In this document: positions 24,566 to 35,556 of the stretch, piece by piece
Numbering within the stretch: position 1 is the first letter of the stretch
How the letters are laid out: each line of letters starts with the position of its first letter
Made by a program: the position numbers and the translations under genes
Notes under the pieces: generated by a model
Databases searched by the model: none
What the model was told of the DNA's origin: nothing
What the model saw: the letters and a program-made list of their open reading frames with translations, nothing else
DNA from: Ooceraea biroi
Taxonomy: Eukaryota; Arthropoda; Insecta; Hymenoptera; Formicidae
Assembly (NCBI RefSeq): GCF_003672135.1
Contig: NC_039507.1
Coordinates: forward strand, 10,121,624-10,185,623
Length of the DNA stretch: 64,000 nucleotides
Direction of reading: 5' to 3'

Positions 24566-26117
24566 GATTTTATAATTAAGTCTGTTGCTCACTGTTCGAT
24601 TAGTAAAAGGTAACGTCAACCGTTGCGTTTACCATAGACGATTTATGGTTGCCACCGAGGGTTGCGCTCTAAAGGGTAACGCGGTGGTGACTTCTCACTC
24701 GGTTTAAACGCACCGATAACAGCTAAACTCTGGAAAAGCAACACCGGCAGCTCGTCGAGAAAATTTCCTCACTCAGCTGTCGGTACGAAAGCAGCTGCCG
24801 GTTCGTGCAAGAGACCACCCCTAAAACAGGGTGGAAGAAACCTCTGTATTACCGACCATGGCACAGGGTGAATAGGAGACTATCGCCCTCTGCATGAACT
24901 TAGAGCGCATGCGCGTACCATTTCGATCGAGAACAACCCTTCGTATCGAATTTTACTATCTGAGTTACGGGAGTGAGACTGGTCAAAATGGATAAGTGGA
25001 TACACGCGTTCTATTCATAAGATAATTGAGAGAAGCTAAAAGAATAAAATTATTATTTAAATATGCTGAATTAAAAATCTATCTATTTAAATTAATGCGG
25101 AAATAAGCGTATTTGACGAAATAAAAAATTGTCTCTCTTTCTTCTCGTGATGAGAAAATATTAACGACGTCTGGTTTCAATCAAAGTTACTTCGAACGAT
25201 TAAAAATGAAATCGAAATTAATTACATTAAAAGTAAGGAAAAAGTTTAATGAAGTGTTTAATAAATAATTTCGCTATTATATCATTTTAATATTTTATCA
25301 GAAATAAAACATGCTTCGATTGATACTGTGTTATTGAACAACAAGCCAAACTATTTTCATGGAAATCCACGAAAGAGTTGGAGCAACGATTGATGAACGT
25401 TTGTATGCGCAGGACTTGACGTACCATGGGAAACACAGAGGAAAATATCGAACAACAAGGAAACTACTGCCTCTCGAATTTCGCCTTTTAATGAAGAGAC
25501 GGCCAAGAGGCCATCCTCTTGTGCGTATTTCTTTTATATCCGATTTTTGCGAGGCTGCTGCTCTCTGCCTTTCTCTTTTCATCTTTACCAGAGTTCTATA
25601 ATCTTTATGACTTCCGTATTTTATTTTCACTACGCTCGCGAGCACACGACAGCCGCGTACCTTTTGTAACGACGGATGATTTAGATTGTGCTCTCTTTCT
25701 TTTTCCCTCTTTCTCTTTCTGCATAGTGCAGAGGCGGTCATGCGGCTAGCCTGTTGCAAGGAACCCTTGCGTTAAAGAAGAAAAAAAGAAAGAAAAAAAA
25801 ACGAACGCCGCTTTGCGCGCGGAACCATTAAAAAGAGGGTAGGCCGGTGAACGCGCAACCCCTAAGCTGTGGTCAGTTGTTTGATGATTTTACCGTGAGC
25901 ACGCAAAGCGATGACACGATCATTCAGGAAAAAAGACCTTCCGGCAATTTGTGACGGTGATAAAGGCTCCGTATACACTGAATAAAGAAGCAAATTTGTA
26001 AAATATACGTATAGGAATTTATAAACATAATTTGTTTAGTCCCTTCTCGTATCGTACATCTACATATAGAATATAGTTAAGTTACAATTTTTATACATTA
26101 GAGAAACGACAAAGAAC

Positions 26118-26118
<1 letters not shown>
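24566..26118. other. Intron with a GC-richer block and inverted arms
   Basis: The block at about 24600-24960 is less AT-rich and contains ACCGGCAGCT (24743-24752) inverted as AGCTGCCGGT (24793-24802), with two CAGCTG E-box hexamers at 24774-24779 and 24792-24797. The remainder shows nothing recognisable. Confidence 0.45.
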
Positions 26119-26165
<47 letters not shown>

Positions 26166-26166
26166 C
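26119..26166. repeat. (GA)n microsatellite
   Basis: About 20 GA units ending in an imperfect GAAAGAGAGA tail. Confidence 0.96.
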
Positions 26167-28557
26167 ACGAATAAATGCAGCTTTAGCTTAATTGAGCTCT
26201 ATCATTCTTTGCGTTTACAGATCAGGATTCATTCGGCTCTATTAACTTCGCAACGGGTGCAACAACATCGCCTAGGGGATGTTTAGGACGTGTTTCCTGA
26301 CATTTCGGGGCGAAATTCTAGCTCGAGAAAGTCGGAAGGCGTGGTGTGTGAGCGCGTTTGCGAGCACGTGCGCGTCTAAATACGTTGTAAATTTTCTCCG
26401 CGCAGTGTATTGTCTTCTTGGATGCGCGCGCGTGCGACAGAATGCAACGCGCGAAATGGCGAGCCTCCCGTCGCGTTGGGCCTCGAAAAGCGCCATAATA
26501 TAATGGAATAACGGTTATTAGAAGGGAGATAGTATCGTCGTGGGGCGCTCGGCCGCCCGATGGCGGAGGTGTTTTATCGATCGTTCAGCTGCGTTCGGCT
26601 GCGATGAGGTGAGAAAGGGAAAGTGGCCGGCTCGGTTTGCCCATTCTTCCGCACTTCCGTGACCTTTGTGGCCCCGACGAAACAACCGTCATTTCGCCAA
26701 TCGCGACCCCATCCGTGAAGGCTTAACACCCTCTTCGTGAGCCCTGACAATTACGTCGATAATCGGCGTCGAGTACGTGAAAGGTAAACCCGATGGCTCG
26801 GTCAATACCACGTGCAAAGTTAATCAGCTACTTCTAGTAATGTTTGAACAGAAGACGAATCTGACACGGTCGAATCCAGTGCAATAATATATGCACAACT
26901 GACGAGAAAACATCATGTGTGTACTATTCGACAATCCGGCTGCTATTATGGAGAACGCGCAATGATTGATGATCGAAAACTAAAGTGGAGGGATAATTCG
27001 AAAAGAATTCTATTGCTGTAATTCAAACATTGATTAACAATTAAACAAGTTGCAGTCACTTTCAGTCCGAGATCAGTGTGACGAATAATTAAATCTGTAG
27101 CTATTGCATAAATGCACGAGGGAAAATAGAAATCGAAAGGTAAGCAATAAAACTCGATAAATTCTTTTTAATTTCGATCATTTGTCGAAATGGCTGATCG
27201 ATCGTTACTAATCACCGTACGTAAGGTCTCTTCTTCTTTTCTCGTTTCTCCTTTCCCTCGAGCGCTCGAAAATCGACGTCGATGTACCGATAAATCACGG
27301 CTCTGCACGTTTAATGACGCCTAAGTACGAAAGAAGTTTCCTCATGGAAAGAGAGAGCAGAGGGAGGGTTTGAGACGCAGGACGTACGTCGGCTCTATGA
27401 TAAAAAAGAGCGCTACGAAGTGAAATTGCATTAAAGCGGATTAGCCACGGCAGGTTGATTTAACGATGCGGAGCACGTCGTGTTTACCGTGAATATGAGA
27501 AAGGGCTGCGTTCTCTTTATTCATCCAAAGGCAAAACGCAAGTCTGGGTCACGTAAGCGGCTCTCCCCGGCGATCGATGCTCTCTACTTTCCGTGCAAAC
27601 GATCCCGAGAGGCAACAGGGCTCTGATACCAACGCGCAATGACAAAAAGTCTGAAATAACGTTCGAGATCTGACGCGTGCATGCACGCACGCACGCACGT
27701 TTTATTTTGAGCAGAGCAAACCACTCGAAATCGAGTTCGCGAATCGCAAAAATATGAGAACGTGCGCCATACCTCACAAATAAAACTGAAAAATGTCGCG
27801 TTCCATTCGAGAGATGTGTTTCTTTGATGTCAAACAATATCGCGAGAAACCTGTTCCTTGAATCTTTCAATGTACGCAAATATACCTTATTCCTCTAACA
27901 GAATCAAGTCTGAGAATCCGAGAGAATCTGATATCGCCAGTATTCTCGAGAAGAAATTGCTCTACGTAGAATAATCATTTTTAAGGAAAGTCGTTAGGGA
28001 CGATCACATCGTCAAATTACAAAACATTTAAAAAATGCTTGATAAAATCTCTATGAAACGAATTTAAAGAGCTGAATAAAAGTAATTAATATCTGTAATT
28101 AGTGTCTGGATAAGCGCGATGTAACGCGAGGATTAGCAAGCTGCTTAGCGCGAGAATAGCTTCGTTAAACGGCATGAGCCAGTGGATCGTGGCTCAAACG
28201 AAAAGCACCGACCACGCTGTTTGCACAATACAACGCGATACAACAACGCAACATGATAACAATGATGTTAGAAATTCCGCGGCGGATGCGCTCTCGAAAG
28301 ACGACCCGGCGGGGAACACGAGCGGTACACGCATGAGTTATGTCCGGCTCTGCGCGAGGTAGTCCGATAATTCGTTGGTGGAATCGCGTTCTGCACAAAC
28401 TGGAATTGCGTCGTTACAGGAACCGGTCGCGGCCAACACTCCAGCACTCAAGATATATCGTTAGTTCAATAGTTGAGCCGCAAATATTGCACGCGCGCGA
28501 TGCATTGACAGATTCGCTGCATTTCGCTTCATGAGGAATTACGTTACCGAATATATA
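26167..28557. other. Intron, nothing recognised
   Basis: Contains a short (GCAC)n tract near 27680-27699. No coding or transposon signal. Confidence 0.55.
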
Positions 28558-28943
28558 CAGGGTGTCTGACATAAGGCAACCTTCCGCCTACAGGTAGATC
28601 TCGTCAAATTGAATTATAAAGTCCTGTACCACTTTGCAAACAACCACGTAAGGTCTTTGAGATATTAATAAAAGAAGATTAGCGAATCAATACGCGCGAT
28701 GCGGTGAGACGGGTCTTGTAGGAGCGACTTTTAGATGCGTTGCTAGGGACGCGTAGCAAAAGATGCTTGCGACGGTATCGATAGGTAATATATAAATAAG
28801 GTGGAGTCTGCGAATGGAACAGCATGTTTACAACGTAAAGAGGATGTTGACATCGCACGTCAAACGTATATAGGACTTTTTAATTCAGTTTAACGAGATC
28901 TACCTGCAGGAGAGTGATTGGACACTTTACGCGAGACACCCTG
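28558..28943. mobile_element. Non-autonomous inverted-repeat element (MITE), 386 bp, TA-flanked
   Basis: It begins CAGGGTGTCT and ends AGACACCCTG with TA at each side (28556-28557 and 28944-28945). The arms are imperfect in the first 35 bp and then match well again (a CAGGTAGATCTCGT segment on the left, its complement on the right, then GAATTATAAAGTCCT against GAATTAAAAAGTCCT). There is no transposase remnant in the core. It shares the CAGGGTGT tip with the 14573-15138 element but not the rest of the terminal repeat, so it is a different family with similar ends, probably Tc1/mariner type. Confidence 0.82.
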
Positions 28944-31900
28944 TATATATGAATATGCAGGGGATGGTAAATATAGGAAATAGTGCGGGATGTTTGTTCG
29001 TACATCAAATCGAAATAAATGCAATAGCGACGTCGGTGAGTTCTCGACGTTAAGGATATAAATACTTGCCAATAGTACGACATGCGGTTCCGATATTATA
29101 ATAACTGTGCAAGAAAAGAGAGAAACAGGAGAGAAATCGATTAAAAATATTAAACCGACGTTAGCGAGTAGTTGCAATCGTGTATTTTAATCGGTCCTCC
29201 ATCGCGAATTCGTTTGAACGTATAATTGTTTCTTTGATAGCCTCGTTAGCTCCGTTGCACAATTGCAAGCGGCATTTGATGTTCATCTCTGATCCGTCGG
29301 CCACAAAAGCAATGAACCAATAAAGCTACAAGGGGGACTTTACGATCACCTGCGCAGCGAAGGAAAAAAAACGTCCCACTTATCCGCCGCTCGATTTCCA
29401 TATCTATCGTCGTATGCAAATAAGCGACTGAATAAGAGAGCTCTGCGTGCCCGTAGCAGACCAATCGTTTTGCCTTAATTTAATATCTATTTGAGTTTCT
29501 CTGAATCCTCCCTTCTTTTTTCCCCGCGAACAGAACGAATAGTCTCGAAACGAATCGCTGCTATAGACACGAAACCGTCAAAATTATAGTAACGAGGCGC
29601 GCAGAGAGGATCCTAGGGAGGGTAAAATGGACAAGCTTCCCAAAGTTAATTAGTCTCGAGTACCAGATGGCATATCCAGCAAAGTTTTCGCGCTTGAAAA
29701 CGCGATGTGTGTTGGGGAAAAAAAAGAATGCCATTGCACAACTCATCGCAATATCAAGAGGCGATAACGTATGTTTCTCGTGATGACAGTTCGCTTCAAA
29801 TTGCAGTACATGACGTCGAGTCGAGCGTACAACGAATAAAAATGAAAGCCTGAGATAATAATTGTAGCGATAACTCAAAAATATCTCGCATCGCATACGA
29901 GAAAATTCAATATTTAGGAGATAGTACTGCGAGAAGCGTTCGATATTTATAACGAGAGAGAAAAAGAGAGTCGAGTGTCATGCAAAAGCCTTGAATGACA
30001 TAAAGAAAATAATTTATGATCGGTTATTTTCACTATCACTTTTTTTACGTGATAATACCAACTATCACGAAGTGGAGTATCGCATAATGTTCTAACCATT
30101 TGTAATAGGCATGATGGATCGTATAACGGATATCAATCAGTTGTTATGTCGTTTATCAAATAACCGTTGTGTTTCTGTATTGCCGATAATTACAGTTCGT
30201 AAATTGTACTCGCGTCGTTTGTTGAACATACTCGTACAATAATGCATGTACACCTGCGAATAGAATGATATTCGCCGTTTTCAAACGGGGTGAAAAATTA
30301 CAGAAACATACAGAGCTTGATATAATATTGCACAAACTTATGCAACTTCCGCGTTGTCAACACATAATTTTGCGATATTTCTTATCAAAGATCCTCTGTG
30401 TTGCGTTTACATTAAATTTCGAATATGAAATATTACAGATTACTAAGAGAAATGTCATTATTATATTAACTATATAATAATATAAATTAACTGTTACCAT
30501 CTGGCGCGATAATAGATTACAGATTCATCAGGCGGTAGATAAATTCCTAAAGCATTCGTAAAATCTCCATGAATTCACCAACTAAAATGAGAGATACCTA
30601 CGTTCCATTCGTCCTTTGATTGGATTATAACCGGATAATTATAGCAGTATAATAGAGTATCATTAGTATAATTGAAAAGTCGATTTCAAGCACGTTTCTT
30701 GTCGCGTAAAAGTTTAATCTGAAAGTCCGAACTGAATTCCGCGCGATTGTATGCAGCTAGTTTGGTGAAAACAACAACGAAGACCAGCGAATCTGCATTG
30801 CCAATTTCGTCCGTGTGGAAAATGCCAACTGCTTCGCCGGCGCTAAAATACCAGAAGCTAAACTCCGCGCTCAATCGCGCGCGGATCTTTCGCCCTTAAA
30901 TATTACACGCAATCGATCAACGTCTAACTCGTCGACGGTTATCGTGCTTCTCTCTGTCAATAATAACCGCTGTCCCGACGACGATGGACAAATAGAATGT
31001 AAGGGACAACGAGAGCCGGTGATAAACAGCCACGGCTTCATCGCTACGTCGCAATTACGGAGCGAATAAAAAAAATGATATCGTAACTTAATTATCTGGA
31101 GGCAGTGATCGTGCGAGCATCAGTAATTCGATACGCGGACTGTGGATCAATTTCAGCTGGGCGAAAACGCACACGGGCCAACCTGGCATAATGTCAATCC
31201 GAATCCACAGTGCAGGAGCGTGCGTCAATCGCAATTTTACAAACAATTCTGCCGAATAACGCGCGCGCGTAGCACGTAATTATCCAATCTCATTACGGCG
31301 TGTTCGGTCAACGCTCGGTGACCATTGTTACCTCATTTTCTCGCGGCCATTTGTTTGTACATCTAATTCGAACCTTCCTCAGCGTCGCGCGACTTGTTTG
31401 GCGTTCATAAACAATGAACAAACATCGATTCGTGCTCATTAATCCTCAGTAATCGTGTAAGAGCGCGTAGTAACGTGAACAACAAATGTTCTATGATTTT
31501 CCAACAGCGTCGCCACTTCACGTTCGTGCGCCACGATAAACGAGGGAAAATTATGTGACTTAATGAGACGACCAACAGTCGTGAAAATATCAATAACGTG
31601 CCAGCAGAAAACGTCGCACGAGAACGTTGCAAAAGTGAGGAGTAACTGATTCAAATGCAAAATTGTAATTTTGCAAGCTAACTATTTAAATCACAGTGCG
31701 CGCGCAGTGGGCTATCACTTGCGGCGAGAAATTCTTCGCCAGACGCGACGATATGGCACATCCGGTCGAAAAAGGATCAAAACAATATGCACGCGGCGCT
31801 TAAATTGGTAGTTGAAATCTTTCAAAAATATAAAACGAAAAACAACGGAAAATACCGCGCATATGACGTCCGATGACCGCATTATATCGATACTCGATAT

Positions 31901-32820
31901 CAAGCTTCTTCTTTTTAATGGATACGTCGATACCGGTGCTGACTGCCTGGCACCTCGAACATGCTTTTACGGCAATCAGTCGAGACCGGCTGCACCGAAG
32001 CGATGTTAAAAGATCTTAGGGTGACATAATGGACATCATCGTGCCTCACTAGCGTCGTATTTAACCTGACAGGAATATTTCACATTACACGCATCGATAA
32101 GGACAGTTTTCTGCCTTTTCTAATGATTGCTTGATGAAATGTGTACTGTATACATTTTTGTATAATTTGTTTGTGAACATATATGAAAAAATTTGGAATA
32201 AAATTGTAAAGATAAAGTCGACTGAATGAGAATCTAGAGCGATTTAAAGTCGGTGCACTTGACTTGGCTAATGCTGCGTTGCAGCTCCTTTTAGGGCGCG
32301 CAACATGTGAGAACACGAGCAACTTTCTAGGCGATTATGCGGTTAAACGCAAATAGAAGCGTCGAGGAAGTCGAGCTTGCGTCGGGGAAAAAAACAAAGA
32401 AGAAAAAAAGTAACACCGTTATATGATTCCCGCGCTGCTGATTCGACAATCTTTACCCATGAGAGAGCAGCTTTTTACGTGTTCAAAAGTATAATTTGTT
32501 TGTAAAAGTATTTAACATCATTAATACGAAACAAATATTGTCGTAAAATATTATTAAAACTTCTCAAAGATTCTGATCGTCGCAAACTATATTGTGCAGA
32601 TACAAAAGCTATTCGCTAACGTAAATTGAGAAGAAATCAGTTATGACACAGTATCCTTTTAAAGGCTTCTCGGACGCTTTCTCGAAGAACTTCAGGAGGC
32701 AACGATCTTTGACTTGCAACAACGATAAACGATCTCGTCGCTTCAGGCCGTAACAGTTACGTTAATCGAGCACGTTGTTGCAGATTTGTCGCGAGATTAG
32801 CATGAACGTGACGATCTTAC
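28944..32820. other. Intron following the 33010-32821 rod exon, nothing recognised
   Basis: I searched the minus strand for a continuation of the spectrin repeat in phase 0 and found none. No repeats of note. Confidence 0.55.
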
Positions 32821-33010
32821 CTTAAGCTGGTGTTGCGGTCGTCTGAGAGCGCCCTGGTCCCGCCGTCCGCCTAGACGATCAGCCTCCGCTTCCAATTCCT
32901 CCATCGAGGATTCCGCCTCGCTCAGCCAGGCCAAGAACTTGTCTAGAGACCGGTCGAAGTTGTGGAGCGAGCTCATCGCGGAGTTCAGTAGTTTCCCCCG
33001 ATTGATGATG
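32821..33010 (-). CDS. Dys: Dystrophin rod exon, start of a spectrin repeat (about human R23)
   Basis: This is an internal 190-bp exon between a TTTCCAG acceptor and an AAG/GTAAGA donor. Its first base completes an AGC codon begun by the exon at 33663-33509, and it ends in phase 0 with HQLK. The translation includes INRGKLLNSAM, then FDRSLDKFLAWLSEAES, which matches the dystrophin-family helix-A signature (aromatic-D-x-x-L-x-K-F-L-x-W-L-x-E-A-E). An acidic stretch (EELEAEAD) follows. Spectrin repeats of the rod link cortical actin to the dystroglycan complex at the membrane. The frame is too short to be noticed as an open frame from a Met; it is recognised by splice sites and homology. The next exon should continue the repeat in phase 0, but I found nothing suitable down to position 1, so the following intron exceeds 30 kb. 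Confidence 0.94.
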
Positions 33011-33068
33011 CTGGAAATGGATCGCTCGATACAGCATTACATTCGTGATGTACAGTTTGATTCGCAGT

Positions 33069-33087
33069 AAAGTTCCGCGAGAGAGAA

Positions 33088-33129
<42 letters not shown>
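33069..33129. repeat. (GA)n microsatellite, a pyrimidine tract on the Dys transcript
   Basis: About 60 bp of GA with GAAA interruptions at one end. Read on the minus strand it is a (CU)n tract ending 58 nt before the acceptor of the 33010-32821 exon. Confidence 0.95.
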
Positions 33130-33131
<2 letters not shown>

Positions 33132-33508
33132 TATGGACGCAACGGAAGCGCCTAGGTAGAATAACCGTGCTATGCCTGTATATAGACTGCCCCAGAAGTT
33201 ACGTTCTCTTGACTATACAAATTCTCCAGCGAATCCCTCTTTAACAAAAATTTCGTCTTCCGTTTTCAGCAATTCGGCAATTTTTAAATTAAATCTTTTA
33301 ATAATTATGTCGCGGATCAAAAATCTTCTAGAGTGAAAATTACAAGATAGTTGAGAAAATAAATTTATGTACTTGTATTTTCTCGTTTATCTGACGGTAA
33401 TTCATTGTTAGTTCGATTGCAGTTCTAAGATTACAACTGACTGCATTCGATTTGTCTCATGTTTCATCGATGAAGACGGAACAAGAAATAATCGATTGAA
33501 GTACTCAC

Positions 33509-33663
33509 CTCGTGTTGAGATTGTTGTATCGCTGATTGATATTCTCCGTCATTTTCTTCACACGCGTAGTGTCGTCTTGTTGATAAACCGCTATGAGTTT
33601 CTGCGTGAGCTGATTAAAGAGCTCAATTTGGAGCTTGTACTTGTGCAGATCGACGTGGAACGA
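33509..33663 (-). CDS. Dys: Dystrophin rod exon, helices B-C of a spectrin repeat (about human R22)
   Basis: This internal exon of 155 bp has acceptor GTTTCAG before SFHVDL and donor GAG/GTGAGT after NNLNT, leaving two bases for the next exon. Its reading includes LHKYKLQIELFNQLTQKLI and then DDTTRVKKMTENIN. The second segment is closely similar to the vertebrate dystrophin segment in which an acidic pair, a threonine and TENIN occur in the same order in the C-terminal rod. It joins the upstream exon in phase 0 (EEQK to SFH) and the downstream exon with a split Ser codon. The intron to the next exon is 498 bp, short for this gene, and carries a long pyrimidine tract. This is a structural exon with no catalytic residues. 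Confidence 0.95.
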
Positions 33664-35344
33664 CTGAAACAAAGCGCGAATCATGGAATCGTAGGGGAGA
33701 TGCAATAGCGGGCAAGCGAAAAAGGGAAACTTGTCTAACTCCGGCTTCGTATCAAGTTAGAAGAAGCCGCGCCTCTTTTGCACTTGAGTCTCGATAAGTC
33801 GGCAAAGTTAAATCTTCGCAAGGCGGGGGTTCGTAACTAAAGTTTCGCGTCGATACACTGTGCAACTTTCCTTCGCGCATCGGCACTGATTGGTACCGAT
33901 CAATCTTGCAGAGAGCACAGCGAGCATTCTCGACGCAACCGAATAAAGACGGACAGCGAACGATTGAAGGAAGCGCTCGCATAAAGAAACCCGAAAGATA
34001 TTAACCGAGCGCGCGTTATCTTTTCGAAGTGAACGATATTACGTCGAATCGCGCTTTCATCATGCAGCCCATTCACGGGGACACGCGAGATTCGGAAGAA
34101 GCGCTGCAAATGCATCTCGCTCAAAGGCAACGCGCATAGCCGCGGGAATAAATTATTCCATGAATATCTCATTTGGCTCTTTTGAATCTAAACAGAGCTC
34201 CTCTCGCGTGATGCGCTCCGCCGGTTAAGATCCCGTTGATTGAGACGTCGGAAACTCCGTTTCCTCCTTCCTGCGTCGGCAAGTTTTTACCTTTTTCGGA
34301 GAGTCGCGTACTCTCGTATGCAAAGTGGCGGGAGATTATAGGAAGAGCTTATTACCGGACAGATTGATTCCGAAAGCGCTCGGTCTCTTTAATTCCGCGC
34401 ACAGATGGGAAAAGTTCCGCGGCTTTCAGAGACATTTGCGCTCGTAAACTTGAGCTGTACACAATCAGCGCTTGCATGGATACGTTGCACAATAATACGG
34501 AGGAATGTACATTTTTAAAACGTTTCTGCTGCATACGCAGCAAACGCCAAAGTAGTTGCAACATAATGAGTTTCCATAACGCAATGAACGCGATATAACG
34601 TGGACACGTGAAACACAAGTGGAAAGTAATTTTTCTAATGCAGAAAGTTACTCGCGCGCCATTCCATCTCTATCCGAGAAAAACTGTAATTCACATGCTT
34701 TCGCGGCAGCGTCGAGATGATATTGGTATAACAGACACGTCTCGCTCAATATCACTACATCCTCCGTACACAAGATGAAAAACGCGCTGTCAAAACATCA
34801 CGCCATAAAAATAACGTAAAATAAGCCGCGCCGCGTTGCAACAAATAGAAAAATATATCGCGTAGAGAGAGAGAGAGAGAGAGAAAGAGCTTTCCAAAGT
34901 TTGAAACTGCAACTTTCATTTAAACAAAGTGACAAGAACGATGCAACATGACGAGGCAAGAAGCCACTGTTCATGCCTTTCGAGTGACAAATTTTATTCC
35001 TTTTACGGCACTTGAAATGTAACGCGATATTCCGCGATAACGATTTATTCACTCAATGCATTTCAATCAAATACTCTGTTAACGCAATTTAATCGATGCA
35101 ATCGTAACAGTTCACGTTTCAATATTGCTCGACACTTTCAACGCTGCCGAAGGCGGATTAAACAAATTAAATGGAAGATATTAACGCGTCTCCGCTCAGG
35201 GCTTTTTCCCCCGCTTTTATCTCGGTATCCTTGACTAAAGACACACTTCTTCGGGCGCGGCACTAAAAAGCTCACCCCGACCCGAAGGGCTAACGCGGTT
35301 AACTTGCTGCAGCGAGGAAAGACGCGGAGGGAACGCCGACGTAC
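33664..35344. other. Dys intron of 1681 bp
   Basis: Bounded by the GTACGT donor of the 35556-35345 exon and the GTTTCAG acceptor of the 33663-33509 exon on the minus strand. It holds a short (GA)n tract at about 34864-34888 and nothing else recognised. Confidence 0.85.
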
Positions 35345-35556
35345 CTTTTGTTCCTCAAGCTGCATCGCGAGTACGTCAGCGGTGTGCCCAACGGCTCGCA
35401 TTCTCTCGAGTCGAGTTTCCATTCGCGACAGCCAGACCTCCACCGCGTTTCTCTTCGCCTCGTATTCCTTACTGTCGCCCAGCATCATGTCCAGCTGCGT
35501 CTTCCGTTGCATGACTTTTGAGTTCGTCTCGTCCCAGTGCTCTCTCAGCTTGGTGA
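35345..35556 (-). CDS. Dys: Dystrophin rod exon, spectrin-repeat helices (about human R21-R22 border)
   Basis: This internal exon of 212 bp begins after a TGTTGCAG acceptor with two bases that complete a Val codon, so the upstream exon must end in phase 1. It ends AAG/GTACGT in phase 0. The translation starts VTKLREHWDETNSKVMQR, the last helix of one repeat with its conserved Trp. It continues into the next repeat (EAKRNAVEVWLSRMETRLERM, with the second conserved Trp), ending LAMQLEEQK. The match to dystrophin is by Trp spacing and heptad pattern, and the two downstream exons confirm the family. The phase-1 start is compatible with the exon ending at 51286. Because the join falls inside a repeat helix, an alternative N-terminus spliced here would leave only part of that first repeat. 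Confidence 0.94.
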
